Assembly: GCA_021234155.1 (NCBI GenBank)
Contig: JAJEKV010000108.1
Location: 1,580,366-1,644,365 of the forward strand
From: Isoetes taiwanensis
Lineage: Eukaryota > Streptophyta > Lycopodiopsida > Isoetales > Isoetaceae
Length of the DNA stretch: 64,000 bases
Reading direction: 5' to 3'
This document shows, piece by piece, positions 46,438 to 58,373 of this stretch; position 1 is the first letter of the stretch; every line of letters starts with the position of its first letter. The translations under genes were made by a program, and so were the position numbers. Below the pieces are notes generated by a model, which was not told where the DNA came from, did no database searches, and was given only the letters and a program-made list of their open reading frames with translations.

Positions 46438-49336
46438 TTATGAGATGCATTCATCTAAGCGATAGCACCGCCATGCTAGTTTGTCTCCATCCGGTTTTCC
46501 CTTAAGCCTTTCATATTCCTTATCATCCATCATGGCTATCATAATAATAAGCACATGAGAAATTTTACTTGTTTGATTGGTCACCGCATTTCTGTTTTCA
46601 TCTATGAGGATCGCTGTCATCGTATGACTTTCCGCATTCTAGGTCATTTGCAGTGATTAGAGCATATGCATAGGACATGTCGGAGGGACATATAGTGGCG
46701 ATTGTGTAATTCATCTCCGTCGTGCAACCACTGCATATGTTGAAGAACGTATTATAGTCATCAAGCGACCATCTGGTGCCTCGGCTATCAAGCACAAAGA
46801 GTATGATATCATGGGGACTGCACCCGCCACGGCAAGGCACACTTGAAACCGGTGGACACTTGATAAAAACGTGGATTCCGTCTCCGGAATTCCGCTTCAC
46901 TAACGCGACTTTTTCGTTTCAAGTCGGATGCAACTTTAGTGTGAATCCCTTTAAGGTTTGCAATGTTCTTCAACCTGGCGCTGACAAAGTCTTTGGACCA
47001 AAATACATACTTCTTTAGGTCGCCGTCGTTGAGGCGTTATATTTTTGCATGAGTCCTAACTCGACAGCGACCGGTCTCCTATAAGCCTTTGTAATTCCTC
47101 ACCAACTGCCTTCTTGAGCACTCTAATATTTTTTTCGGTTCGTCGCATGCATCCTCAAATGATTCCATAGCCTTTGTTCTTTGAGGTTTTCTTGTAAAGA
47201 ATTTTTTTTCGATTAACCTATCCGGGCCGAGATCGGTTCTTGATCGTCCAATCCACAGGCCTTCCTCATCTCTCCATATATGGATATCAAAAATTGATGT
47301 GTCAGCGAGGAGGAAATCTTCCTTGTGAATCGACAACTTCTTTTCTCCACGTAGGCATCCTGAATTCATTCCATTTCTCCCATCTTTGGATCCGAAGAAA
47401 AACTATCTTGCGAGGGCATCTTGGGTACAGTTGGTTCTTTCTAAGCATCACCCTTTTCATCTCCTTTTTTTTCTTTGATCCGGTGCTCTTGGTTTTGTCC
47501 TCGTATTATAGTCACCACTAAGTGTCCTTTCCAACAACTTGAATTCGCCGCTTTTGGATCGGCCCTGCCCGGCCGGCATTGGCTTCCCATATTCAATCCA
47601 CCGGTTCCGAGCATGCGGATGTTGCTCTATAGGGACCGCAAGGAATAACTTTGGTAGCTTCATAATGGTGAATTCAAACAATCCTTCTAGTTTAAAATCG
47701 CCGTGCACACGATTTCATATTAGAAAGCAAATCGCCCAGGCGCGAAGTTTCTACGTTGAAGAGAAGGCTTCCCTGGATTAGTAGCCGTTTCGCTCAATTA
47801 AGCTGTCGGCCTGGCGCGATTTCATATTAGATAAGCTAACGCCACGCGATTTAGCCTACCCCGAGGAGAAATGGCTATCTTCAAGGATAGCCAAGTCTCA
47901 GATTTAGCACCGCGCGCGGCGCAATTTGTATTCTATCATTATGACGCGCCAGCGCCGATTTGCTTATTTGACGAGAAACGATTACCATTCCAGGATTTAG
48001 AGTAGCCAAATCGCGCTTGGCGTGATTGCCTTCTAATATGAAATCGCTACCGCGCTGATTTGCAAATATCTGAAAAAAAAAATGAGGGAAGAGAATTACC
48101 TTTTGTATAAGAAATTTTTCCCATGTCATTCTCGTGAGGCGCTTATTTGGCTAGCTTGGCGGTGTTGTTGAGAGCCAGAACCGGCAGTTCGGCGAATATC
48201 TGACTTATAGAATAACCGATTCCGTGATGTTGTGCCTTCTTGATCAAAACCTTCGGGCCTCTATTGAATGCTGGCCATCTATTATCATAAAATGTATGTC
48301 CGGGTTCTCGATGAAGTCCTCGGCTTGCTCCAAATGATTACCTTCTTTGTTCTCGTATAAATGCGACACTACATCTACGTGCATTGGCACCGCCACGAAT
48401 TTTCGATCATCTGTCGTTCACTATCTCCAAGGAGTTTGCTTGTCATACCTTCACGACATAAATAGCTTTAGTGGACTGAAAAGCCTATCCACGTGGATTT
48501 GGATGGGTGAAGTTCGGTGATGGATACTTTGTCGGCATATTTTTTTTTTGCTCATTGCCTCCAACCTTTGGCCTTGTCTTCGCCACTTGTAAGGCCCGGT
48601 GTCACTTCAGAAGTTTTCCTCGCCTTTAGAGCTAGCTTCTTCCTTATCCTTCGCTGCTGTAAGTAGACACGCCCGAGGGCCTCGTTTAATGGCTCGTCAA
48701 CACTGTGTAAAGCCCTCGCATATTAGTTTAGGAGTCAATGGCCCCTTCAACTAGCACCGAGGCGTAAAGAATCGCCACATTGCGATGTGATAAGAATTCC
48801 CCGCTTCTTCATTTGATCAGCCTCTCTTACCCTAGACATGAATATGATTTCCGGTTTTCCCACCGGTTTGAAGATCTCCACATACCATTCGATCCTCTAT
48901 AAGATCTTCTTTCTTCCGACATGGAGGTTCTACCCGAAGCTTTTATTATTCCGGATGTATCTTCTAATGTTAATACATGCCGCGGTTCAGAATTAATAAC
49001 ATCTTCATCCGTCCTTTGCTTTTTTGGGCTGAAGAGGTCTCGCTGTGCTTGGTTCTCCTTTTGATTGTCTTTTGTGATCCTGTAAAATTACAGCACATGG
49101 ATTAATCTTTTAATGCTAAAATATATGCTAAGTCGAAACATATGCAACAAAAACGCGCTTGGCGCGATTTGAAAATGAATACAGAGCAAGTTCATTTACT
49201 TAATTGGGGCCATGCGCCAGGCGCGTTTTGTCCCAATCAAAATGCAACAAATACGCACTTGGCGCGCTTTAGAAGTGACCTCAAAGATAAAGAAACTAAT
49301 GTAATGACTAATTAAACTGCGCCAGGGGCGTTTTGT
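45517..49336. repeat. About 13 dispersed copies of the palindrome AATCGCGCCWGGCGCGATT
   Basis: Copies or clear variants lie near 45517, 45584, 47731, 47807, 47839, 47907, 47943, 48009, 48041, 49153, 49213, 49250 and 49318. The core is GCGCC(A/T)GGCGC, often written GCGC(T)TGGCGCG, and is usually followed by ATTT. The surrounding DNA is AT-rich, so this GC-rich motif stands out. Copies flank and interrupt the ParB-like gene and stop just before the DUF7869-like gene. Confidence 0.8.
46438..49080 (-). pseudogene. Decayed gene with a ParB-like DGQHS motif
   Basis: On the minus strand, in changing phases from 49080: ENQAQRDLFSPKKQR, KVSITELHPSKSTWI (about 48520-48475), MTSKLLGDSERQMIENS, VPMHVDVVSHLYENKEGNHL then EQAEDFIENPDIHFMIIDGQ and HSIEA (about 48400-48262). 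Further blocks are PKLFLAVPIEQHPHARNRWI (47708-47457), DEPKKILECSRRQLVRNY (47369-47079), SPHDIILFVLDSRGTRWSLD with YNTFFNIC (46900-46598) and ISHVLIIMIAMMDDKEYERL (46620-46438). I-I-D-G-Q-H-S-x-x-A matches the ParB/sulfiredoxin-like nucleotide-binding fold. Function in plants is unknown to me. The assignment to one gene is inferred from strand and order. Confidence 0.45.
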
Positions 49337-49495
49337 CCGAATCAAAATGCTCAGGACACAAGTAACTATAAAAAACACAACTTAAAGAGTTGAATCTTCA
49401 TCTCAAGATATAGAAACTAATGTAATGCCTTATTCAACTGCGGCAGGGACACAAATAACTATAAACACCACAACTTAAAGAGTTGAATCTTCATC
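49290..49495. repeat. Tandem duplication, about 110 bp unit
   Basis: GAAACTAATGTAATG-CT-ATT-AACTGCG and ACTATAAA-A-CACAACTTAAAGAG then TTGAATCTTCATC occur twice (49290-49403 and 49404-49495). A palindrome copy (GCGCCAGGGGCG) is in the first unit and GCGGCAGG in the second. Confidence 0.8.
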
Positions 49496-50626
49496 AGAGG
49501 ACACAACTAACTTTTGCCAAGTGCAATTTATGTGCTAAGCTGAAGGAGACACTAGATAAGACTGTGCAACCAAGTCTAAGGGCAAAGATAAGGGAACATA
49601 TGAAGGACCATATGACAGATCAACTATCATGTAGATCAACTTATTGGATGTGGAGGACCTTATCTGCAACGGAACCTAATAACTATCTATGTATTATACA
49701 TGATAAAATGGACCAACAATCTTCCACAATTCAAGTACATTCCTAAGTCATGTGGAAGATCATACCCTTTTTTGATTTCAATAGAGGGCAATATTGCATG
49801 GGCAGAGTCTTAGACCTACTATGGCCATTTCGGTTTAGAGTTGTGGAGGATGGTCCGGATTTTCACATTGGGAGTATCATGAGGTGTTTAAGAAACTATG
49901 AGAAAGGTTGTAATGGTCACCTCCGAGGATCCTCTGACTAGCCGAGGCACTACATAGTGCATTGTTGGATGGAACCCTAATAGTATTGAAAAGTTTAGCA
50001 AGGCAAGGTTTAGGAGGCATGGACCTAATGAACATGTTGGAGCATCAACATCTCGTGCTAAACCTCGAGATCTGCCCAGAAAGCTCCTCTTGCAACTAGA
50101 TAATTGTGCTGGTCAAAATAAGAACATGTGGATGTTTTCTTTCCTATCATACTTAACAGCTGTGGGTATTTTTGAAAGAGTCAATTTGGGGTTCCTAATG
50201 CCCAGACATACTCATGAGGATGTGGACGCATTGTTTGGAAAAATATAATCATGTATTGATACAGACCGATTTACCAACTTTCCCGGGGCTATTGGAAATA
50301 TTTCATGGATGTACAAATCCATCTCCTATAGGATCTCTCATAGAAGAAGTGCCTGATTGGAAGAGTTTTGTAGATGGTTATGCTCTCGACATGGAAGGTC
50401 ATTCTAGACCTCTTCAATTCACTTTTTGGGTGAGAGAAGGGATTCCAATCATGCAATGGAAAATGAGACCTTCAGAGGAGAAGTGGAGAGGTGGGGCAGA
50501 AATTTGGCACAGGGATGCAAATGGCAAGCCTATGATACCTCCTGGTCAACCAAAAGCTCTAAAACCAACTGAAGAAGTCAAGCAATTGGGATTGACTAAG
50601 GATGGCATCAATGACTACATCAAGCA

Positions 50627-50654
50627 CTAGTAATGGTGCCCAGCGTTGCTGGGC
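50627..50654 (-). other. Helitron H3 3' terminus; supplies the TAG stop to the host frame
   Basis: CTAG plus the 7-bp-stem hairpin. The TAG of CTAG terminates the interrupted DUF7869-like frame, exactly as it does for the ORF hit by H1. Confidence 0.88.
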
Positions 50655-51999
50655 ATAAGTTAAAAATGTGTAAATGATGTTCAAGAGAATGATGAGACGC
50701 CCTAACAAATTATTTTGTTTCATTTGTATATAGCCCTTGAAAACCTATGGCTTTTGGATTATGCTGGTAGCAAGAGCTTTGGGTTAGAGTTGTTTTTGCC
50801 CCTTATACACACTGGCATGCATAGCTATAGAAATACAAAATTTTAGCATCTAAAGAAACCTAAAGTGGTCAACCCAAAATCCAAATCATATCAATGCTCA
50901 GAAAAGTAGTTAGGGTTTCTATTGGTATTGTAGAATTAAAAGCAATCCAAAATGGTCAATCCATAATCCAAAATCACATCATTGTCCATTAGCCTAAGTT
51001 TTTATGCTCAGATTAGCAAAGATATAATCCACGCTTTCTAGATTAAAAGATGGGTCTCATATTTCTTTTTATCAAAACATGGAGATTTGTAAGGTCTATT
51101 ATCAGAAGTTGGGACCCCACATCCAATTCCTGTAAGGCGACAAAACCCAAGTATGTTAAAGATGTTTCTCATACCCCAAACCTTCTTGGCAATCCCTCCC
51201 AAAGGTGCAAGGTGTCTTTGCTTCGAAATCTTAACCTGTTGCCAAAAGGCGCTTGTTGCTTGCAACCCCTATCTAAACCTTGACCCAAACAACGAAGGGC
51301 AAATCCAATGATCCTTTCAAATCCGAGACAACATATATAATATGGGCTTTAAGAATCAGGAGGTTTGATTATCCTCATTCATCTGACAAATGTTAAGCTC
51401 CCAGTTCCATGTTCGTTCAACTAAGCTCATATGGTACTTACAATTTCTAAATTATGTTCTATAGGGTAGCCTTGTACAATTCTCTTGGTGTTTGGTAACC
51501 ATTTATTAAATCTCTTGTTTCCCATAATTCCAGAGAAACTCCTTTTGCAATTTGCCTACCATATCATCTATCATGCACCTTATGATTTTATATATGTTAT
51601 GCACCTTACCTTTCCCACGTGCTACAACATATGATTATGAACCTTATCAGCATATGTGTCTCAACGACATCCTTGTAAATAACTTTGTAATTCAAAATAT
51701 AAGCATATTTAAGAATGACAAAAACACCAACCAATGTATTGTAGAACAAAACCTCTTGTGGCAATAATTGCATTGCTGAACAATAGCTTAAGCTATTGTT
51801 CAGTTTGTTGAAAGATGATTGTGCATCATCAGGTATGAAGTTACTTAAACAATCAGTAAAGAAGTGTATGGTTTTTCATAAGCGAGGTGTGAGAATTGAG
51901 CTCCCTTGGGCATTGTTATATCCATTGAAAGCTTCTTCACATGCCTCTCCAGTACTAAAAGGCTTGCTTCGGCCCGGAAGGTAGTCCAGCCAGGTGATT
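50655..51999. other. H3 interior, no recognisable gene
   Basis: AT-rich. The sense frame 51050-51283 and antisense frame 51038-51265 show no motif. A self-complementary phrase AATAGCTTAAGCTATT lies at 51782-51797. Confidence 0.4.
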
Positions 52000-52990
52000 A
52001 CATTTGATTGGGAAGCTTGTCTCCAGGCATCTTCCCTTTTCGTGGTTGCCTTTGTATACTCATGGACAACTACACCCGGTTGTAGAATTTTTACGCATGC
52101 ATTCCCAAGCGCAGGTGGAGGATAAAGGTGTATTATTTCTATTGAACGATTGGTATTTTGGTATTGACATTGCTCCTTGGCAATGGTTTCGTGGAGACAT
52201 ATGGGTTGTTGGATAAAGATATCAGTATATGGGCTTATGTAGCAAGTGCTCTTCCTCTAATTAAGAAGGTGGGTAACAAGAGATCTTTGGAACTTTGTTC
52301 AAGGTATTAAAGAAGGCAAGAAGCTAGTAAGTTCATGCTCTGATTGCTTACCTTCTCAAATACTTTATCACCTTCTCGAAAATGGCACTTACAGACTTTG
52401 CCTTCTCAATGGCAATCCATCACGGAACCTTGTTTGGTCTAAATATAATCCTCCAAAGATAAATGTTCTACTTTGGCGGGTGATTCATCGCTCTTTGAGA
52501 GTTAATGAGATGGTTCATCGCTTTAAGCCGAGTAAGCCCCACTTTGCCCAATGTGTGGCGGTGCATTGAAACATTGGAGCTTTGTTTATATTTGTGTGCA
52601 GAAATGAGTAGTCTTAGGTCCCCGGTTTGCATTCTCTTTTGGAGTATCTTTGGATAGTCGGCACTTTCTTTTGAGTATTTATCCAAATCGATTGGATCGC
52701 TTCTAAAAGGATTGCATTTCACATGGCAAAGTCTTGGCTAATATGGAGTGTATGGAAATGAAGGCGAAGAAAGGTCTTTTATGATAAGTTTATTTCTTCT
52801 CGGTGGTGCTTCAAGAAATTCAGAAGAAGTTGTATAATTGCTTTCGGATCTCCAATTGGCTTTGATCAGATTAAAATTCCAATATGGAGTGATCATCTAA
52901 AAGTGATTGATGCTTGAGGGGACATTTCTTACTTCGAAGTACTTTGTAATATTTTGAGTGTATAATATGAAGTAAAACACGTTCTTCAAA
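52000..52990 (+). mobile_element. LINE 3' tail (zf-RVT region), degenerate
   Basis: In shifting phases: RNLVWSKYNPPKINVLLWRV, IHRSLRVNEMVHR (about 52425-52520) is the W-K---PPK---FLWR---- zf-RVT block of L1-type plant LINEs. Further on, KSWLIWSVWK and KVFYDKFISSRWCF (about 52730-52805) match the C-terminal W-IW--RN-RVF block also seen in the first LINE. The upstream limit is uncertain and the RT itself is missing. No clear poly(A) tail is present; TTCAAAAAATAATTG at 52984-52998 may be its remnant. Confidence 0.65.
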
Positions 52991-53510
52991 AAATAATTGC
53001 ATTCTTTACACATCAAAGGGAGAAGGCAAACCTCTAAGCACCGAATCGCACATCAACTCGCTATAAAATTAGAATTATGGAAAGGTTCTATGCCCCGCCT
53101 ACATTCATTTTGCCACTTCGTTTTTAAATAATAAACTTGCCATTATAATGGCTTCGTGATGAACCAACTGTTGACACCTCTGACTTGCTCTCCGGTGTGT
53201 AAAGACACATCAAAAGATTGGCTATTATGTTGACACACCTATCCAACAATTTTATTACTTAGCCGAAAACAATCACCTCTTTGTAATCAAATATGCTTCC
53301 CCATTTCAAGAAAGAGAAGATTTGCCAATGCAACTGGAAAAGGATCTATGTTTTATATATTGACCCGAACTCGGTGCAACCACGCCCATCGCCGTCTACG
53401 AGATCCAACATTGTTGAAGGGTTTAATAGCCAAGGAGATAAAATCCATATGACATGAAGGCATCGTGTGGAAATAAAGCGGACATTCACAACAAGAGAAT
53501 GGACATTTAG
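52991..53510. other. H3 interior, no recognisable gene
   Basis: AT-rich spacer between the LINE tail and the CpG-rich island. Confidence 0.5.
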
Positions 53511-53745
53511 CGGCGATGGGGCTTGCGACGTCGGAAGTCCGCGTGACGCCGCAATTGCGTGACCATGCGACGTCCACGCGGCGCCACGTCGCGAATGCCG
53601 TCAGCGTCGCGACGTCGTCGACGTCCCGACACCGGCGTGGCGGATCATCACGCCGGTGGGCGCTTGCGCCCGGTGGACGACGGGTGTCCGCGCGGCGACG
53701 TGGCGTCGCGTGAGACGATCGTCGCTGGCGTGACGTCCGGCTTTG
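53511..53745. repeat. CpG-rich island built from GCGACGTC/GCGTCGCG words
   Basis: About 235 bases dense in CG dinucleotides, with many copies of GACGTC, GCGTCGC and CGCGGCG, against AT-rich flanks. Open frames through it are Arg/Ala-rich artefacts. A similar island lies at 59372-59598. Confidence 0.8.
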
Positions 53746-53749
53746 GACG

Positions 53750-56700
53750 TCTAGTGTACTTTGTTCTTTTGGAGAACAAGGGGTGGTCTTTCGCCACGAA
53801 GTTGGTCCCTGTGGTAATGTCGATATTTGGGAGTCCATTGGAAGAGCCAAATCATGGTTTTGGAGAGGGAAATTGCTTTCGTCCATCGCCTTTTGTGGCG
53901 ACAGATGAGCTCTGGAAGACTCGAGCTATTTCATCGTGCACCAACACGCATATCCTAGTGAAATGTTTTTCTCATGTCGCGACCGACGTTGCACCGCTTG
54001 TCAAAATTCCACCTTTTTCGATGAATTTTTTTAGTTATCGTTCTTTTGCATTACGCTTCATAAATTAAGTAATTAATGCATGGTATGGAATTAAATTCGA
54101 TTTTTTTGTCAGTGGCTTCCTAGGTCATCCCCATCATACGAGGCAAATTTTTAGAATTTCAGGATAAAGTTCGATCAAATAGGTAGCATTGGAACGGTCT
54201 AGTGCTTTGTTGTTGGGCGAAGAACAAGACATTCATAAATTCGAATTAATGCATAGTAAGGAATTAATTAATGCATAGCAAGATTCGACAAACCACCTCC
54301 TAGGCCAATTGACTACGAGTGTGTTGGACATGAGATAGTTTGGCGCTTCCTCGAGAAGGGGTGGTCTTCGCCCAAAACTTGGTCCCCGGGGGCAATGTCG
54401 ACGTCCGAGTCCATTGGCGAGCCGAATCCACGATTGGGAGGAAGTTGCCCGTCCGTCGCCGTGGCCGCTGGAGAGGACTTTTGGGGCAAGTCGCTTCCGG
54501 ATGGTTTTTAGGGTCCGTGCTCGTCAACACACCCCCTCTACGCCAAGACACGGCGCAAGGTCCTAGTTGAATCGACAAGGATAGAGCCTTCAAACGTAAA
54601 ACCCTATGAGTTGGCGTGTTCTAGCGGGGTTTCGTTTTGGGTGCCGAGTTTTGGTCTTTTGCACTTGGGACTTGGCGATAAGATGCGATTGAGAACGCGA
54701 AGCAATGGGAACCGATTTAATGGAGTTTGGATCCATACTCCTCCGTTGTGGCGGTTAGAAGTAAAGGGCGACTTTTGCGAGAAGCAAGACATTCATAAAT
54801 TTGTAATTAATGCATAGTACGGAATTAAATTCTGATTTTTGTCATTGAGGCTTCCTAAGTCATCGCCAACATACTGAGCCGAGTTTTCAAAATTTCGGGA
54901 CAAGGTTTAGATCAAAGTGTTTGCATTAGAACGGTCAAGCAAACTGTTGTTGGGCGCCTGAGCTGGCACACTTGCCCAAGTCAAACAAGGCGGGGACCTT
55001 GCAAGGCCGACTCATTAGAGGGGAGAGTCCAGAACCCAAGAGGCGAGCCCAAAAAATTCCCCCGAGGTAGCCTTTCTCGGCAGCTCGGGGTCAGATGCTA
55101 AAGACCACACTCCACGGAATCTGGTTCCCCTATCCCACCGTTGAATCCTTTCGTTCAAGGGCCCTGGCTCGATAAGGTCCAAAAATCCAACATCCGTCGG
55201 GACAACTTATCAAACCGCCAAGGCCCCGCGGTCGGCCGTAGAAACCAAAGTGTTTTGTCGTTGGGACATTTATGAGGTTCGGGAATGGCTATTCGACTCT
55301 CGCCACATCGTCCAGGGAGGCCGAAATTACCCTAGAGACCAAGTTGCACCTTCGGTTCACGGCAAAAGAAAGAAACACTTACGCCCTCACGTTTGCGATA
55401 TTCGGCTGACCACCTCCTAGCCAATTAACTACGAGTGTGTTGGACATGAGATAGTTTGACGCCTCGAGAAGGGGTGGTCTTCCGCCACGAAACTTGGTCC
55501 CCGTGGCAATGTCGGACGTTCGAGTCCATTGGCAGAGCGAATCACGATTCCGGAGAGGGAAGCGTCGTCCGTCGCTGTGGCCTTCGGGGAGAGGACTTTT
55601 GGGGCAAGCCGCCTTGGATGGTTTTAGGGGTCCGTGCTCGCTTCAACACCCCCTCTACATCAAGACCGGCCCAAAGGTCCTAAGTGAATCGACAAGGATA
55701 GAGCCTTCAAACGTAAACCCTATGAGTTGCGGGTTCTCCCAGAGGTGGTTTGCGTTTTTGGGTGCCAGTTTGGTCTTTTGCTCTTGGGACTTGGCGATAA
55801 GATGCAACAGAACGCGAAAGCAAGGAACTGAGCGGAATGGAGTTTGGATCTCAGACTCCTCCAGGCGTTAGAACTAAAGGGCAGCTTTTGCAATAGCAAG
55901 ACATTCATAAATTTGTAATTAATGCATAGAATGGAATTAAATTCTGATTTTTTGTCGCCAGGCTTCCTAAGTCACCAACATACAGCGGTTTTCAAAATTT
56001 ACGGACAAGGTTTAGATCAAAGTGTTTGCATTAGAACGGTCCGGCGGCCTTGTGTTGAGCAGCCGAGCTGGCACACTTGCCCAAGTCAAACAAGGCGAGG
56101 ACCTTGCAAAAGAACATCTCATTAGAGGAGAGTCCGAACCCCAAGAGGCGAGCCCCAAAAATTTCGAGGTAGCCTTTCCTGTGGCTCGGGGGCCAGACGC
56201 TTAAAGACCACACTCGGGATCGGTTCCCCTATCCGGAGATTTGAATCTGGATTTCAAGGGCCCTGGCTCGATAAAGGTCCAAAAAATCCAACATCCGTCC
56301 AGGAGAACTTATCAAACCGCCAAGCCGTTCTGCGGTCGGAAGTGTAGAAACCAAAGTGTTTTGTCATTCGGACATTCGCGAGGCTCGGAATGGCGATTGA
56401 CCGCCACATCGTGGGGAGGCCAAAATTACCCTAGAGACCAAGTTGCACAGTCCGGTTTTGCAAAAAGAAAGAAACACTTAAGCCCCTACGTTGCGATTCG
56501 ACTGCCACCTCCTAGGCCAATTGACTACGAGTGTGTTGGACATGAGATAGTTTAGCGCTTCTCGAGAAGGGGTGGTCTTCTAGCCACGAAACTTGGTCTC
56601 CGGGGTAATGTCGGCGTTCAGGAATCCATTGGCAGAGCTGAATCATGATTAGGAGGGAAGTTGCGGTCTGTCGCCGGGGCCTTGAGAGGACTTTTGGGGC

Positions 56701-57430
56701 AAAAGCTGCTTCGGGGTGGTTTTAGGGTCCATGCTCGGCGTCAACACCCCCCTCTCGTCAGAATCGGCCAAGGTCCTGGTCGAATCGACAAAGGATAGAG
56801 CCTCGAAACCTAGACCTATGAGTTGCGGGTTCTAGCAGGGTTTTGCGTTTTAGTGCCGAGTTTTGGTCTTTTTACACTTGGGACTTGGCCGATAAGATAA
56901 GATTGAGAAGCGAAGCAAGAGGCCCGGCGGAATGGGTTGGATCGTACTCCTCCCGTTGTGGCAGTTAGAAGTAAAGGGCAGCTTTTGCAGTAGCAAGACA
57001 TTCATAAATTCATAATTAATGCATAGTATGGAATTAAATTCTAATTTTTTCCCGTCAAAGGCTTCTAAGTCATCGCCAACATACAGGCCAGTTTTCAAAA
57101 TTTGGACAAGGTTTAGATCAAAGTGTTTGCATTAGAACGGTTAAGAGCAGCTTTGTTGTTGGGCAGCCGAAATGGCACACTTCCCCAAAGTCAAACAAGG
57201 CGGGACCTTGCAAGGCCGCCTCATTAGAGGGAGAGTTCAAACCCGTGAGGCGAGCCCCAAAAGTTTCCCGAGGCAGCCTTTCTGGCGGCGCTCCCAGGGG
57301 GGCCATACACTAAAGACCACACTCCGCGGATCTCGGTTCCCCTATCCAACCGTTGAATCCTTCGTTCAAGGGCCCCTCGTTCGATAAGGGCCAAAAATCC
57401 AACATCGGTCCGGAGAACTTATCAAACCGC
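53750..57430. repeat. Macrosatellite, about 1.1-kb units (three plus a truncated one)
   Basis: GACTACGAGTGTGTTGGACA marks unit starts at 54311, 55427 and 56523 (spacing 1116 and 1096). Each unit contains GAGAAGGGGTGGTCTTC, AGAGGACTTTTGGGGCAAG, ATTAATGCATAGTA-GGAATT, GTCAAACAAGGCG-G-ACCTTGC and CAACTTATCAAACCGCC-type words in the same order. A first, internally deleted copy spans 53750-54310. The units differ mainly by small indels. Frames within units are shadows with no known motif. Confidence 0.88.
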
Positions 57431-57904
57431 CACCCTGGGCTCAAACATGCCACCCCAGGCTCAAACATCCCGCTTACATTCGTAAGTAGTAGCAATAGAA
57501 GATTGGTTAAATCCGAATGTGATTTTATTTGCATATATGGCTCGGGGAATGTCCAAATTAGCATAAGGACAAACTTTCTATGACCATCGGATGAAAAAAG
57601 GCGCAAAAATTTAAAAGTGTTAGCGCGTATAACAAAAAAATACGTCGCCGGACCGCCGCATGCGACGTTAAACCATATATCGATTTGAAATCGTATATAC
57701 GATTCAAAATTGCGCATGCGGCGTATCTCGTAGATGTGCTTTTCTGATCCGGCAGGGCCGTCTTTTAGGGACCATTCCTAGGCTTCCTTCTATCGACTAT
57801 TTTGGGCGATCTTTCGATCGACCTTGGCGACTTGCAAGCACTCTTTTTAAGGTTAGTAGATCATGGTTTTTGGATTGAATGGTTTTTTGGATTGAATGAT
57901 TTAG
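57431..57904. other. No gene; nested inverted repeat at 57650-57724
   Basis: GCCGCATGCG near 57654 and its inverse GCGCATGCGGC near 57711 enclose a second pair, TTTGAAATCGTA and TACGATTCAAA (about 57685-57710). The whole would form a cruciform of about 70 bases. GCCGCATGCGGCGT also occurs in the 59.4 kb CpG island. Confidence 0.65.
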
Positions 57905-58260
57905 TGTAGATTTCAATTTTTTTTTTATCTCTTTCCTTCTTTTTCTTCTTCTTGTTTCTTCATTCTTCTTCTTTTCCTTTTTCCTCATTTCTTTCTTCGA
58001 TTCTTCCCTCATTTCACTCTTCCATTCTTCCATTCTTCTATCTTCTTCCATTTCATTCTCTTATTTCTTCCATTCTTCTCTTTCTTTCCCTAATTTCTTT
58101 TTTCTCCTCTTTCCCCTTCTCTTCTTTCTCCCACCCTTCTCTTCTTCTTTGATTCATTCATTTTTTTTCTTTCTTGTTTTACTATTTCATCATCTTCTTT
58201 TTTTTTTGTTTCTTCTTCGATCTTTTTTTCGTTGTTCTTATTCTTCTAACTCTTTGTTGC
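57905..58260. repeat. Pyrimidine-rich tract (TTCTTC/TTTCTT)
   Basis: About 350 bases in which nearly every position on the plus strand is C or T, made of TTCTTC and CTTTCC variants. Minus-strand frames are Glu/Lys/Arg runs and not real genes. Confidence 0.9.
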
Positions 58261-58373
58261 TTTCTATTTCGATTTGGACCCGTCAGGATCTTGTTACACA
58301 CGTCCTTCTTTTGGTAAGTTGATCGCACTTGCATTTTATTTTTATAATTTTAAGTAGGTTAAAAAAATTCATG

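Noticed and set aside
53353-53886. 177-codon minus frame and 169-codon plus frame across the CpG island
   Set aside because: Arg/Ala-rich translation in several phases is expected from GC-rich repeats that lack stop codons.
57797-58051. Glu/Lys/Arg-rich minus frame
   Set aside because: A translation of the pyrimidine tract, not a gene.
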